From: Demequina maris
GTDB taxonomy: Bacteria > Actinomycetota > Actinomycetes > Actinomycetales > Demequinaceae
Length of the DNA stretch: 64,000 bases
Reading direction: 5' to 3'
Assembly: GCF_000971155.1 (NCBI RefSeq)
Contig: NZ_BBLX01000005.1
Coordinates: 202,720 to 266,719 of the forward strand
In this document: in pieces, positions 1 to 9,067 of the stretch
Layout: each line of letters starts with the position of its first letter
Position numbering within the stretch: position 1 is the first letter of the stretch
Notes under the pieces: model-generated
Told to the model about the DNA's origin: nothing
Databases searched by the model: none
What the model saw: only the letters and a program-made list of their open reading frames with translations
Position numbers and translations under genes: made by a program

Positions 1-2
1 GC

Positions 3-1034
3 CGCCGGCTGATGCTCACGTGCGTCGACGGCGAGGACGAGCGCCCCTCGCGCTACCTCGCGTGGGCGGGCGCGGCGGCAGGAGTCGAGCCGGTGCGGGC
101 CGACGCGACCCCGCGCGTCACGGACCTGCGCTCCGCCGTCGCCGCGGTCCGGGCCGGCGCCGCCGAGGCGGCCGACGACGCCCGGCGTGCTCACGTCGAG
201 GTGCTCGCACGCCTGGCGGCCATGGGCGTCGCGGGCGCGGACCCCGACGAGTGGCACGGGGTCCCCGCCGCGTCGACGGAGGTCGGCATGTGGGACGACG
301 ACCAGCCGGTGCGGGTGTCCCCGTCGCGGCTCGAGGCGCTCGAGACCTGCCCCCTGCGGTGGGCGCTGGAGACGGCCGGCGGCAGCGCCGCCGCCTCCGA
401 GAAGCAGAGCCTCGGCACGCTCGTGCACGAGGTCGCGGCGGCCCTGCCGCACGGCACCCACGCGGAGCTCGCGGCCGCGCTCGAGGAGCGGTGGCCCGAG
501 ATCGCCGGCACCGAGACCTGGCCCGACCGCGTCCTCAAGGACCGTGCCGACGCGATGATCCGCCGCCTCGCGGGCTACGTCGCGGGCGTGCGCGCGGGCG
601 AGGTCCGCGTCGAGCAGCCGTTCAGCGTCCAGATCGGGCGCGCGGTCGTTGCCGGCAGCGCCGACCGTGTCGAGGTGACGGACGGCAAGGCGCGCATCGT
701 CGACCTCAAGACCGGCCAGGCGGTGTCGAAGAAGGACGCCGAGCAGCACGCGCAGCTCGCGATGTACCAGCTCGCCGCGGACCACGGCGGCTTCGACGGC
801 GTCGCCGAGGCCGACGGCGCGGCGCTCGTGTTCGTCGGCGGCGCGACCCAGGGCGCGAGCGAGCGCGCCCAGCCCGCGATCGACGTGGAGAAGGAGAAGG
901 CGCGCCTCACCGAGGCGGTCGACACCATGGCGCGCGGCACGTTCACGGCGATCACGAACGACCGCTGCGCGGCGTGCCCGGTGCGGCGCTCGTGCCCGGC
1001 GTGGCCGAGCGGAAGGCAGGTGACGGACGGATGA
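3..1034 (+). CDS. adnA: AdnA, C-terminal part (helicase-nuclease subunit)
   Basis: The reading frame is open from the first bases, so the 5' end is cut off by the window; 343 residues are visible. The visible part is a RecB-type PD-(D/E)XK nuclease domain: an Asp in GSADRVEV, then IVDLKTG, then QLAMYQ. Four cysteines in the AddB-like iron-sulfur arrangement are present: one in LETCPLRW (codon at 348-350) and three in CAACPVRRSC near the C-terminus. In mycobacteria AdnA and AdnB form the heterodimeric motor-nuclease that resects double-strand breaks, and AdnA carries the Fe-S cluster. The stop overlaps the downstream adnB start (ATGA at 1031-1034), so the two are translationally coupled. Assignment as AdnA rests on the Fe-S cysteines and on lying upstream of AdnB. 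Confidence 0.88.
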   Translation, partial: RRLMLTCVDGEDERPSRYLAWAGAAAGVEPVRADATPRVTDLRSAVAAVRAGAAEAADDARRAHVEVLARLAAMGVAGADPDEWHGVPAASTEVGMWDDDQPVRVSPSRLEALETCPLRWALETAGGSAAASEKQSLGTLVHEVAAALPHGTHAELAAALEERWPEIAGTETWPDRVLKDRADAMIRRLAGYVAGVRAGEVRVEQPFSVQIGRAVVAGSADRVEVTDGKARIVDLKTGQAVSKKDAEQHAQLAMYQLAADHGGFDGVAEADGAALVFVGGATQGASERAQPAIDVEKEKARLTEAVDTMARGTFTAITNDRCAACPVRRSCPAWPSGRQVTDG

Positions 1035-4000
1035 CCGAGGCGGACCTCGCGGACGAGGGCCTCGTCCGGGGCGCGCGCCGCTCCGCGGAGGAGCTCGCGG
1101 TGCTCGTCACCGGACGCCCGCCCACGCCCGAGCAGGCCGGCGTCATCGGCGCCGGGCTCGACCCGATGCTGGTGGTCGCGGGCGCCGGGTCGGGCAAGAC
1201 CGAGACCCTGTCGCTGCGCATCGTCCACCTGCTCGATCACGCGGAGGAGCTGTTCGGCACGCCCATCAGCCCCGACGAGATCCTGTGCCTCACCTTCACG
1301 CGCAAGGCCGCCGCCGAGATCGCCGAGCGCGCCGAGCACCGCATCGCGACCGCCTTCGGCGAGGACCCGTCCCGCCCGCCCGCCTCGGTGTCGACGTACA
1401 ACGCGTACTCTGCGCAGCTGGTCGCCGAGCACGGCCTGCGGCTCGGCATCGACCCCGACGCGACCACGCTGACCGCCGCCGCGCTGTGGCAGCTGGCGTC
1501 CGACGTCGTGACGTCGTGGACCGCGCCCCTCGACGCGGACGCGGCGGTCAGCACCGTGACCGCGGCGATCTCGCGGCTCGCGGGCCAGCTGCGCGACCAC
1601 GACGTCACCCCGGAGGCGCTGCGCGCGTGGGCCCTGGGCGCCCTCGCGACGCTCGAGGAGCTGCCCAAGAACGCGGGCGACCGCGCTCCAGGACCGCTCA
1701 CGACCCGGACCGGGAGCCCCAACGACCACGCCAAGCGCGTCGCGAAGCTGCGCACCCTCGCGGCGGTGTCCGAGCTCGTCGACGAGTTCCAGCGGCGCAA
1801 GCGCGAGGCGTCGCAGCTCGACTTCGCGGACCAGGTGGCGTTCGCCGCCGAGCTGTCGCGCCTCGAGGCGGTTCAGGCGGTCGAGCGCGGCCGCTACCGC
1901 GCGATCCTCCTCGACGAGTTCCAGGACACCTCGCCGGGACAGCTGCGGCTGTTCGCGCGGCTGTTCGGCGCCGACCACCACGTCATGGCGGTCGGCGACC
2001 CGAACCAGGCGATCTACGGCTTCCGCGGCGCCTCGGAGAGCGCGCTGCCCATGTTCGTCGACGAGTTCGCGCACGGGCGCGAGGTGCGCCAGGCGAGCCT
2101 GTCGGTGTCGTGGCGCAACGAGGGCGCGGTCCTCGCGGTGGCCAACGCGGCGGCCGCGCCGCTGCGCGAGGCCTCGCGCGTCGAGGTGCTCCCGCTGCGC
2201 TCCCGCGCCACCTACCTTGAGCAGCGGGAGCCCGCCCGACGCGCACCCGGCGTCGCCGGCCTCGTCACCGAGGACCACGTGCAGGAGGCCGATGCGGTGG
2301 TGGCCTTCGTCCAGGACCGTCGCGCCGAGCTGCGCACCGGCCCCGAGCTCCCCACGGCCGCGATCCTGTGCCGCCGCCGCGCGCAGTTCGCCGCGATGGT
2401 CGAGGCGCTCGTGCGGGCGGGCGTCGACTACGAGGTGGTGGGTCTCGGCGGCCTCGTCGACACCCCCGAGGTCTCGGACCTGGTCGCGCTGCTCGAGATC
2501 GCGCACGACCCCTCGCGCGGCGACTCCGCGATGCGCCTGCTCACGTCCGAGCGCATCGCCCTCGGCATCCGCGACCTCGCCGCGCTGCAGGACTGGGCGC
2601 GCGAGCTCGCGGGACCGCGGGAGTCCCGCGACAGCGAGTCGAGCCTCGTCGACGCGCTCGCCACGCCCCCGGCCCCCGGTTGGGCCTCGCGCGAGGGCCG
2701 CTCCCTGAGCGCCGTCGCCCACGGGCGCATCGTCCGGCTGCAGCGCGCGGTCGACGCGATCCGGACCCGCACCTACCTGTCCCTGCCCGAGCTCATCCTC
2801 GCCGCCGAGCGCGCGTGGGGCCTGGACATCGAGGCCGCGGTCGCGCGCCCCGACGGCCGCGCCGCGCGCAACGTCGACGCGTTCGTCGACGCCGCGCGCC
2901 AGTTCGCCGCGGGCGCCGAGCGCGCCACGCTGGGTGCCTTCCTCGCGTGGCTCGAGGCCGCGCGCAGCGAGGAGGGCGGCCTCGAGCTGCCGGTCAAGGA
3001 GCCCGAGCCCGGCGCCGTGCAGGTGCTCACGGTGCACGCGGCCAAGGGGCTCGAGTGGGACGTGGTGGCGGTGCCCGGCCTGGTGGACGGGCACTTCCCG
3101 TCGGTGGGGGAGCCGTCCTCGCGGCGCCCGTACTACACGGACGCCGGCTGGCGCGGGCGCGGCGTCGAGCTGCCGTACGAGCTGCGGCTCGACCGCGCGG
3201 ACCTGCCGCACTGGGACTGGCGCTCGGCGGCCGACCACGGCACCCTCGCCGAGTCGCTCGAGGACTTCGAGAAGGCGTGCGGCGCGCACCGCGTCGCGGA
3301 GGAGCGGCGCCTCTTCTACGTCGCCGTGACGCGGGCCCGCTCGCACGTGCTGCTGTCCGCCTCCTGGCGGGTGGGCGGCGCGACCGTGCGGACGCCGTCG
3401 TGCTACCTGCGCGAGCTCGTCGAGCTGGGCATGCTGTCCGACGACGGCTGGGCGCCCCGCCCCGACGACGATGCGCCGGCCCCGGTCGAGCAGGTCCGTG
3501 CGGACTGGCCGCCCGCGCCCACCCCCGCGCAGCTCGGGAGGCGCGCCCTCGCCTGCGAGGTACGCGGCGCGCTGGCGGCGGGCTCCGAGGCGGGGCAGGA
3601 CCCCGCCGACGCCGACTGGGCGCGGCTGCCGCTGGGCCGCGAGATCGCGGCGATGCTCGAGGAGCGGCGCGAGCGTGAGCGCGGCGTCGGGGACGTCGCG
3701 CTGCCGGCGCACCTGTCGACCTCGGGCCTCGTGTCGCTGCGCCGGGACCGCGAGGCGTTCACCGCGCAGCTGAGACGACCGCTGCCCGCCGAGCCGACGC
3801 CGGCCGCGCGTCGCGGCAGCCTGCTGCACGCGTGGATCGAGGCCCAGTACGGCCACGTGCCGCTGCTGTCCCTGGACGACCTCGGGCCCGGCGAGGACGA
3901 GGCCGACCTCGACGCGCTCAAGGACGCATTCGCGCGGTCCGAGTGGGCCGGCCGCGCGCCGAGCCACATCGAGGTCGACGTGGAGGTGCCCATCGGGGGC

Positions 4001-4288
4001 GTGACGATCCGCTCGCGCATCGACGCGGTGTTCCCGGCCGGCGCCGGGCTCGACAGGGTCACGGTGGTGGACTGGAAGTCCGGCTCCGCTCCCCGCGACG
4101 CGCACGAGCGCGCGGCGCGCGAGGTGCAGCTCGCGGTCTACCGGCTCGCGTGGTCGGAGTGGACGGGGGTGCCGCTCGAGGACGTCGACGCGGCGTTCCA
4201 CTACGTCCGCGACGACGCGACGGTGCGGCCGGAGCGGCTGCTCACGCGAGAGGAGATCGAGGCGCTGCTCGCGCCGTCGGCCGGCTGA
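1031..4288 (+). CDS. adnB: AdnB, UvrD-like helicase with RecB-like nuclease
   Basis: 1085 residues, close to the usual AdnB length. The N-terminal UvrD-like motor has Walker A GAGSGKT (residues 51-57), motif II DEFQDT (from D295), GDPNQAIYGFRG, the TVHAAKGLEWD motif and the FYVAVTRAR motif. The C-terminal PD-(D/E)XK nuclease has SRIDAVF, VVDWKSG and VQLAVYRLAW. The motor motifs are canonical, as expected for the lead motor of AdnAB. The ATG at 1031 was chosen because it overlaps the adnA stop; the frame stays open far upstream only because of high G+C. With AdnA it unwinds and degrades DNA ends in the cytoplasm for recombinational repair. Confidence 0.93.
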   Translation: MTEADLADEGLVRGARRSAEELAVLVTGRPPTPEQAGVIGAGLDPMLVVAGAGSGKTETLSLRIVHLLDHAEELFGTPISPDEILCLTFTRKAAAEIAERAEHRIATAFGEDPSRPPASVSTYNAYSAQLVAEHGLRLGIDPDATTLTAAALWQLASDVVTSWTAPLDADAAVSTVTAAISRLAGQLRDHDVTPEALRAWALGALATLEELPKNAGDRAPGPLTTRTGSPNDHAKRVAKLRTLAAVSELVDEFQRRKREASQLDFADQVAFAAELSRLEAVQAVERGRYRAILLDEFQDTSPGQLRLFARLFGADHHVMAVGDPNQAIYGFRGASESALPMFVDEFAHGREVRQASLSVSWRNEGAVLAVANAAAAPLREASRVEVLPLRSRATYLEQREPARRAPGVAGLVTEDHVQEADAVVAFVQDRRAELRTGPELPTAAILCRRRAQFAAMVEALVRAGVDYEVVGLGGLVDTPEVSDLVALLEIAHDPSRGDSAMRLLTSERIALGIRDLAALQDWARELAGPRESRDSESSLVDALATPPAPGWASREGRSLSAVAHGRIVRLQRAVDAIRTRTYLSLPELILAAERAWGLDIEAAVARPDGRAARNVDAFVDAARQFAAGAERATLGAFLAWLEAARSEEGGLELPVKEPEPGAVQVLTVHAAKGLEWDVVAVPGLVDGHFPSVGEPSSRRPYYTDAGWRGRGVELPYELRLDRADLPHWDWRSAADHGTLAESLEDFEKACGAHRVAEERRLFYVAVTRARSHVLLSASWRVGGATVRTPSCYLRELVELGMLSDDGWAPRPDDDAPAPVEQVRADWPPAPTPAQLGRRALACEVRGALAAGSEAGQDPADADWARLPLGREIAAMLEERRERERGVGDVALPAHLSTSGLVSLRRDREAFTAQLRRPLPAEPTPAARRGSLLHAWIEAQYGHVPLLSLDDLGPGEDEADLDALKDAFARSEWAGRAPSHIEVDVEVPIGGVTIRSRIDAVFPAGAGLDRVTVVDWKSGSAPRDAHERAAREVQLAVYRLAWSEWTGVPLEDVDAAFHYVRDDATVRPERLLTREEIEALLAPSAG

Positions 4289-4294
4289 GGAGGG

Positions 4295-5215
4295 TCAGTC
4301 CTCGAACAGCATCGCCTCGAGGTCGGCGAGCATGCCCTCGCCGTCCGCGATCACGTCCGGGTTGTCCGTCCGGACGCCGTACATCAGCCAGCGCATGAGC
4401 GCCATCTCGGAGGCGAGGCGCGCGCGGTCGAGCAGGTGCGGGTCGCGCATCTCGCGGCGGCGGCCGTGATACGCCTCGACCACCGAGTCGAGCACGTCGT
4501 CGGGGGCCGCGGCGACCAGCCACGCGAGGTCGTCGGCGGGGTCCGCGACGCGCGCGTCCATCCAGTCGACGATCCCGGAGACCGAGCCGTCGGCCACGTA
4601 GACCTGGTGCTCGCCCATGTCGCCGTGGACCACGGTCGGGTCGAAGCGCCACCAGGACACGTTCTCGAGCTGGTGCTCCCAGCGGTCCGCGAGGCGCGGC
4701 GGGACCTTGCCGGTCTGGATGCCGGCGTCGAGCTCGGCCAGGCGCCGCTCGCGGTACTCCTCGGCGGTGTAGCCGGGCAGGCCCTGGTCCTCGATCACGG
4801 TGACGGGCAGCTCGTGGATCTCGGCGAGCGCGCGGCCCACCGTCGCCGCCAGCCCCGGCCCGGGCTGGAGCGCCGCGAGCATGAGCGGCGCGCCGGGCAC
4901 CTCGGTGTAGACGATCGCGCGGCCGGTGTCGTCGGACAGCTCGGCGGCGCCCACCGGGTGCGGCACCTCGAACGACACGAGCCCGGCCTCCTTGGCGCGG
5001 GCGAGGGCGCTCAGCAGGCCCTTCTCGGCCTCGAGCGCGGCGCCCGCGGCGGCCCGCTTGGGCGCGCGCACGATCCACCTCTTGCCGGTCGAGTCCTTGA
5101 CCACGACGACCTCGAAGTCCGCATCCGTGTGCGGGCTGCGCAGCACGTCGTAGACGTCGAGCCCGGGCACGGCGACGGACGCCAGGGCTGCGAGCGCGAG
5201 CGGTGAACGGGGCAC
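4295..5215 (-). CDS. Aminoglycoside/macrolide phosphotransferase-like protein (APH fold)
   Basis: 306 residues with the APH/choline-kinase fold. The N-lobe has FEVVVVKDSTGKRWIVRAPK, with the ATP-binding lysine region, and the catalytic loop is VVHGDMGEHQ followed by IVDWMDARVADPADDLAW. The Brenner motif normally reads HxDxxxxN; here the Asn position is Gln, so metal binding or activity may be altered. The GTG at 5213-5215 is preferred because a TACCGT box (minus strand, 5222-5227) lies 6 nt upstream, as in a leaderless transcript. It is convergent with adnB, ending 7 bp after its stop, and divergent from nudC. Homologues of this type accompany adnB in many actinobacteria. The substrate is unknown and resistance cannot be claimed. 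Confidence 0.8.
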   Translation of the reverse strand: MPRSPLALAALASVAVPGLDVYDVLRSPHTDADFEVVVVKDSTGKRWIVRAPKRAAAGAALEAEKGLLSALARAKEAGLVSFEVPHPVGAAELSDDTGRAIVYTEVPGAPLMLAALQPGPGLAATVGRALAEIHELPVTVIEDQGLPGYTAEEYRERRLAELDAGIQTGKVPPRLADRWEHQLENVSWWRFDPTVVHGDMGEHQVYVADGSVSGIVDWMDARVADPADDLAWLVAAAPDDVLDSVVEAYHGRRREMRDPHLLDRARLASEMALMRWLMYGVRTDNPDVIADGEGMLADLEAMLFED

Positions 5216-5583
5216 AGGCTCACGGTAGAGCGAACGGGGCGGTCGCGCCACGCTCCACGCCGCACGGGCCAGGCACGATGCACCCGGTGCGCCCCGACCC
5301 CCACCCCCGCGCGCCCACCGACACCGGCTTCCGGGGAACTCACCGACGGTCTGGGGAGATCTTCGCCTCCTGCGGGGAGCTGAGCGACGTTCCTTGCCCC
5401 TACCCACCGCGAATGGGTAGACCAGTGTCGCTTCCGGGAGATGTCCGCACGCCAGGGGTAGGTGAGTGTCGTCCGGCAGCCGTGACCGACCACCATCTAC
5501 CCCTCACGAGCGCGAACCTCCGGAAAACGACCAAGGTCTACCCATGCGGAAGCGGGAGCCAGGGAGGGCGGTACGGTGACCAG
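5216..5583. promoter_or_regulatory. Divergent intergenic region, phosphotransferase gene and nudC
   Basis: A 368-bp divergent spacer, long for this gene-dense window. Each end has a leaderless-type -10 box: TACCGT on the minus strand at 5222-5227 and TACGGT on the plus strand at 5572-5577. Each box is 6 nt from its GTG start. The middle holds the symmetric four-box array described separately, plus an extra CTACCCA at 5400-5406. That heptamer is the inverse of TGGGTAG at 5414-5420. No coding sequence is apparent. Confidence 0.6.
5415..5543. repeat. Symmetric array of four GGGTAG-N6-GTCG boxes
   Basis: Two direct copies on the plus strand (5415-5430, 5456-5471) and two on the minus strand (5502-5487, 5543-5528). 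Start-to-start spacing is exactly 41 bp within each pair. The inner ends are 15 bp apart, giving a dyad centred near 5479. Three boxes continue into a TCCGG-like tail. The outer boxes also share an 11-bp perfect inverted repeat, ATGGGTAGACC (5413-5423) against GGTCTACCCAT (5535-5545). The 41-bp period is about four helical turns, so proteins bound there would lie on one face of the DNA. The array ends about 30 bp before the nudC -10 box, which suggests an operator; the binding protein is unknown. Confidence 0.7.
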
Positions 5584-6510
5584 GTGAGGAACCCCTGGCC
5601 GCTCGACCTTGCCAGCCGTGTCGACCGCGCCGCCGTGCGCCGCGACACCGTCGACCTGGAGGCCTGCGACGCGATCGTCGTGCGCGACGGGCGCGTGCTC
5701 GCCGCCGACGGGCGCGTCGTCGAGCTCGCCCCCGCCGCCCAGCCCCCGGCGGCCCTCCGGATCTACTTGGGACGCGACGGCGAGAGGGACCTCGTCGCGC
5801 TCGTGCCCGCGGACCCGGGCTTCGGGGCGGACGAGGACGGCATCGGCGGCGACCGCATGCGCGGCCTGCGCGACCTGCTCGCGGGCTTCTGGGACCGCGG
5901 CGCCGAGGGGGAGCGCGAGCACGAGCTGGCCACCACGGCCGTCGCGATCGCCAACTGGCACGCCACCCACCCGCGCTGCGCGCTGTGCGGCGAGCCCACC
6001 GAGCCGACGCTCGGCGGCTGGGTGCGCCGCTGCCCCGAGGACGGCCGCGACCACTACCCGCGCACCGATCCCGCGATCATCGTCGCGATCACCGACCCCG
6101 AGGACCGGCTCCTGCTGGCGCATGCCTCGCACTGGTCGCCGCGGCGCTTCTCGCACCTCGCGGGCTACGTCGAGCCGGGCGAGACCTTCGAGCAGGCGGT
6201 CCACCGCGAGGTCGAGGAGGAGTCGGGCCTCGCGCTCACCGGGCTCGAGTACCTCGGCTCGCAGCCGTGGCCCTTCCCCGCCTCCGTCATGGTCGCCTTC
6301 CGGGCCCGCACGGCGCGCCCGGAGGACCTGCGCCTCGACATGGATGAGATCTCCGAGGCGCGCTTCGTCGCGCGCGACGAGATCGCCGAGCTCATCGCGA
6401 GCGGCGAGGTCGTCCTCGCGCCCAAGGGCTCGGTCGCCCGCCGGATGCTCGAGGACTGGTTCGGGGGAGCGCTGCCCGAGCCGCGCCGCTCGGGCCCCGT
6501 CGACGTCTAG
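5584..6510 (+). CDS. nudC: NAD(H) pyrophosphatase NudC (Nudix)
   Basis: 308 residues. Order: variable N-terminal domain, zinc-ribbon region HPRCALCGEPTEPTLGGWVRRC (split here as CALC then RRC; the fourth ligand is not a Cys), then the Nudix box GYVEPGETFEQAV followed by HREVEEESGL. The NudC-specific SQPWPFP follows. It hydrolyses NADH and related dinucleotides to NMN(H) plus AMP and can remove NAD caps from RNA. GTG 5584 was chosen because TACGGT (5572-5577) is a -10 box 6 nt upstream; a GGGAGGG at 5562-5568 is too far away to be a good ribosome site. The neighbourhood (adnAB, nudC, uvrD2) matches mycobacteria, where nudC also adjoins uvrD2. Confidence 0.92.
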   Translation: MRNPWPLDLASRVDRAAVRRDTVDLEACDAIVVRDGRVLAADGRVVELAPAAQPPAALRIYLGRDGERDLVALVPADPGFGADEDGIGGDRMRGLRDLLAGFWDRGAEGEREHELATTAVAIANWHATHPRCALCGEPTEPTLGGWVRRCPEDGRDHYPRTDPAIIVAITDPEDRLLLAHASHWSPRRFSHLAGYVEPGETFEQAVHREVEEESGLALTGLEYLGSQPWPFPASVMVAFRARTARPEDLRLDMDEISEARFVARDEIAELIASGEVVLAPKGSVARRMLEDWFGGALPEPRRSGPVDV

Positions 6511-6627
6511 GACGGTCGCCGCCTCTACCGCCGCCGGGCCCGGCAGGACTACTCTCGCGCCAAGGCCCGCGCGCATCGGCCGCGACGCCCCTCTCATCCG
6601 CGCGGCGCGCACCCTCCGGGAGGCCCC

Positions 6628-7026
6628 ATGATCGAGCTCGGCTCGTTCTCCACCACGGTGGGCCTCGTCACGGGTCCGCTCCAGGAGAGCCTCGCGGGCC
6701 GGGACTACCGGGTGGCGGCGGTCACCAACGGCGCGTCCAGCCACATCCTCCACGTGTTCGTCGAGAACGACGTGCTCGGGTTCTGCGTCACGTGGGATTG
6801 GTCGGAGGCACGATGCGCGGCGTACCCCGCGCCGATGCGCGCCGAGTGGTGGCGGTGGGCGATCGGCCCGTCGTGCCTCGCGCACTGGCGCGGCGAGCCG
6901 CTGCCCGCGCACGAGGGCTCCGCGGAGGCCGTCGGGCTGCTGCTCGCCCGCATCGGGGAGCTCGAGGCGCTCGCGCGCGACCACGGCCGCTGGCAGGACG
7001 TGCGCCGCGGCCGCCTGCCGCGCTGA
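6628..7026 (+). CDS. Hypothetical protein, 132 aa
   Basis: I do not recognise this family. The 132-residue product has no signal peptide or membrane segment. It has a Trp-rich centre (TWDWSEARC, then AEWWRWAIGP) and an Arg-rich C-terminus. ATG 6628 follows GGGAGG a few bases upstream, and a TACTCT -10-like box lies about 75 bp upstream. The composition and codon third positions match the neighbours. It lies between nudC and uvrD2, where mycobacteria have the mycoredoxin gene, but it has no CxxC and is not a redoxin. GCATCGTCC begins 4 nt after its stop. Confidence 0.6.
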   Translation: MIELGSFSTTVGLVTGPLQESLAGRDYRVAAVTNGASSHILHVFVENDVLGFCVTWDWSEARCAAYPAPMRAEWWRWAIGPSCLAHWRGEPLPAHEGSAEAVGLLLARIGELEALARDHGRWQDVRRGRLPR

Positions 7027-7083
7027 GCCGCATCGTCCCCAGGCGCGCCCGTGGTGTCGGCGGTCCCTGACACAATGGCCGCG

Positions 7084-9066
7084 ATGTCAGCCGACCAGAT
7101 CCTCGACGCCCTCGACCCGGAGCAGCGGGAGGTGGCCACCGCGCTCCACGGCCCTGTCGTCGTGCTCGCGGGAGCCGGCACGGGCAAGACCCGCGCGATC
7201 ACCCACCGCATCGCCTACGGGGTGCGCGTCAACGCGTACAACCCGCAGTCCGTGCTCGCCGTCACCTTCACCGCGCGCGCGGCGGGGGAGATGCGCCAGC
7301 GCCTGCGCGGCCTGGGGGTCACGGGCGTCCAGGCCCGCACCTTCCACGCCGCCGCGCTGCGCCAGCTCAGCTACTTCTGGCCCGAGGTGGTCGGCGGCCA
7401 GATCCCGGGGCTCGTCGAGCACAAGGCGCCGCTCGTGGGCCGGGCGGCGCGCGACGCGGGCCTCAGCCCCGACCGCCTCACGGTGCGCGACCTGGCGTCC
7501 GAGATCGAGTGGGCGAAGGTGTCGCTCGTGAGCGCCGACGACTACGCCGCGAAGATCGCGCGCCTCGGCCGGCCGTCGCCCGCGGACCTGCCGCCGGCGC
7601 AGGTCGCGGATGTGATGCGCGCCTACGAGGACGCGAAGACGGACGCGGTGGTGCTCGACTTCGAGGACATCCTGCTGCTGCTCGCCGACATCATCGGCCG
7701 TCACCCGGAGGTGGGCGACCAGATCCGCCGCCAGTACCGCCACTTCGTCGTGGACGAGTACCAGGACGTCTCCCCGCTCCAGCAGTTCCTGCTCGAGCAG
7801 TGGCTCGGCGGCCGGCGCGAGCTGTGCGTCGTGGGCGACCCCGCGCAGACCATCTACTCGTTCGCCGGCGCGAGCCCGCAGCACCTGCTCGGCTTCACCC
7901 GCACGTATCCCGATGCCACGCAGGTGCGCCTGGTGCGCGACTACCGCTCCACGCCGCAGGTGGTGCGCCTCGCCAACGAGCTCATGCGCCGCCGCGGGTC
8001 CGCCGGCACGGGCGTCGAGCTCATCGCGCAGCGGCCCTCGGGCCCCGCGCCCGACTACCGCGCGTACGACGACGACGCGTCCGAGGCGCAGGGCGTCGCC
8101 GCGCAGATCGAGCGGCTGATCGGGACCGGGGTGAAGCCGTCGGAGATCGCCGTGCTGTACCGCATCAACAGCCAGTCGGAGGCGATGGAGGAGGCGCTGG
8201 CCGAGCGCGGCATCGGCTACCTCGTCCGCGGCGGGCAGCGGTTCTTCGATCGCGAGGAGGTCCGCAAGGGGATCGTGCTGCTGCGCGGCGCGGCGGTCGC
8301 CGAGGACGACCGGCCGCTCGGGGAGCGGGTGCGCGACGCGCTCGGCGGGGCCGGGTGGTCCGAGGAGCCGCCGGCGGCGCGCGGCGCCGTGCGCGAGCGC
8401 TGGGACGCGCTCCAGGCGCTCGTCAACCTCGCCGACGACCTCGCCGCCGACACCGGCGGCGCCGCGACCATGCGCGACCTGGTCGAGCACCTCGCGGAGC
8501 GGGCGCGCGCGCAGCACGCACCCGCCGTCGAGGGCGTCACCCTCACCTCGATGCACGCCGCCAAGGGCCTCGAGTGGGACGCGGTGTTCATCGTCGGCTG
8601 CTCCGAGGGCCTGCTGCCGATCACGCACGCCGAGACCGACGAGCAGCTCGAGGAGGAGCGCCGCCTCCTCTACGTGTCGATCACGCGCGCCCGCGAGCAC
8701 CTCGCGCTCAGCTTCGCGCGCTCCCGCAAGGCGGGCGGCAAGGGGACCCGCAAGCGCACGCGCTTCCTCGAGCAGCAGTGGCCCGACGCGCGTCCCGCGC
8801 GGGTCGCGCGGCAGTCGACGTCCGCGAAGCTCGCGGACCTCGACCCCGAGCAGCTGCGCCTGTTCGACACGCTCAAGCAGTGGCGGCTCGCGATCGCGCA
8901 GGAGTCGTCCAAGCCCGCCTTCACGGTGCTGGTCGACGCCTCGCTCGTCGAGATCGCGCGCGACCGCCCGGCCAACCTGGGCGAGCTCGCCCGCGTGAGC
9001 GGGGTGGGGGCCTCGAAGCTCGACAAGTACGGCCTCGCGATCCTGGAGATCGTGGCCGCGCACTGA
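7084..9066 (+). CDS. uvrD2: UvrD2-type ATP-dependent DNA helicase with HRDC domain
   Basis: 660 residues. Superfamily 1A motifs are in order: GAGTGKT (Walker A), FTARAAGEM, DEYQDVSPLQ (motif II), GDPAQTIYSFAGA, VRDYRSTPQV, TSMHAAKGLEWD and YVSITRARE. The last ~70 residues, from KPAFTVLVDASL to GASKLDKYG, form an HRDC domain. Mycobacterial UvrD2 has a tetracysteine motif between helicase and HRDC; here that linker contains no cysteines. The start was set at ATG 7084 because CACAAT (7071-7076) sits 7 nt upstream like a leaderless -10 box; an in-frame ATG at 7075 is the alternative. It is convergent with the ThiF-like gene, one base apart. Confidence 0.9.
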   Translation: MSADQILDALDPEQREVATALHGPVVVLAGAGTGKTRAITHRIAYGVRVNAYNPQSVLAVTFTARAAGEMRQRLRGLGVTGVQARTFHAAALRQLSYFWPEVVGGQIPGLVEHKAPLVGRAARDAGLSPDRLTVRDLASEIEWAKVSLVSADDYAAKIARLGRPSPADLPPAQVADVMRAYEDAKTDAVVLDFEDILLLLADIIGRHPEVGDQIRRQYRHFVVDEYQDVSPLQQFLLEQWLGGRRELCVVGDPAQTIYSFAGASPQHLLGFTRTYPDATQVRLVRDYRSTPQVVRLANELMRRRGSAGTGVELIAQRPSGPAPDYRAYDDDASEAQGVAAQIERLIGTGVKPSEIAVLYRINSQSEAMEEALAERGIGYLVRGGQRFFDREEVRKGIVLLRGAAVAEDDRPLGERVRDALGGAGWSEEPPAARGAVRERWDALQALVNLADDLAADTGGAATMRDLVEHLAERARAQHAPAVEGVTLTSMHAAKGLEWDAVFIVGCSEGLLPITHAETDEQLEEERRLLYVSITRAREHLALSFARSRKAGGKGTRKRTRFLEQQWPDARPARVARQSTSAKLADLDPEQLRLFDTLKQWRLAIAQESSKPAFTVLVDASLVEIARDRPANLGELARVSGVGASKLDKYGLAILEIVAAH

Positions 9067-9067
9067 C

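Noticed and set aside
575..4201. A 1208-codon open frame on the minus strand opposite adnAB
   Set aside because: It lies opposite two strongly conserved genes and has Arg/Ala/Gly-rich low-complexity translation, a usual shadow of high third-position G+C.
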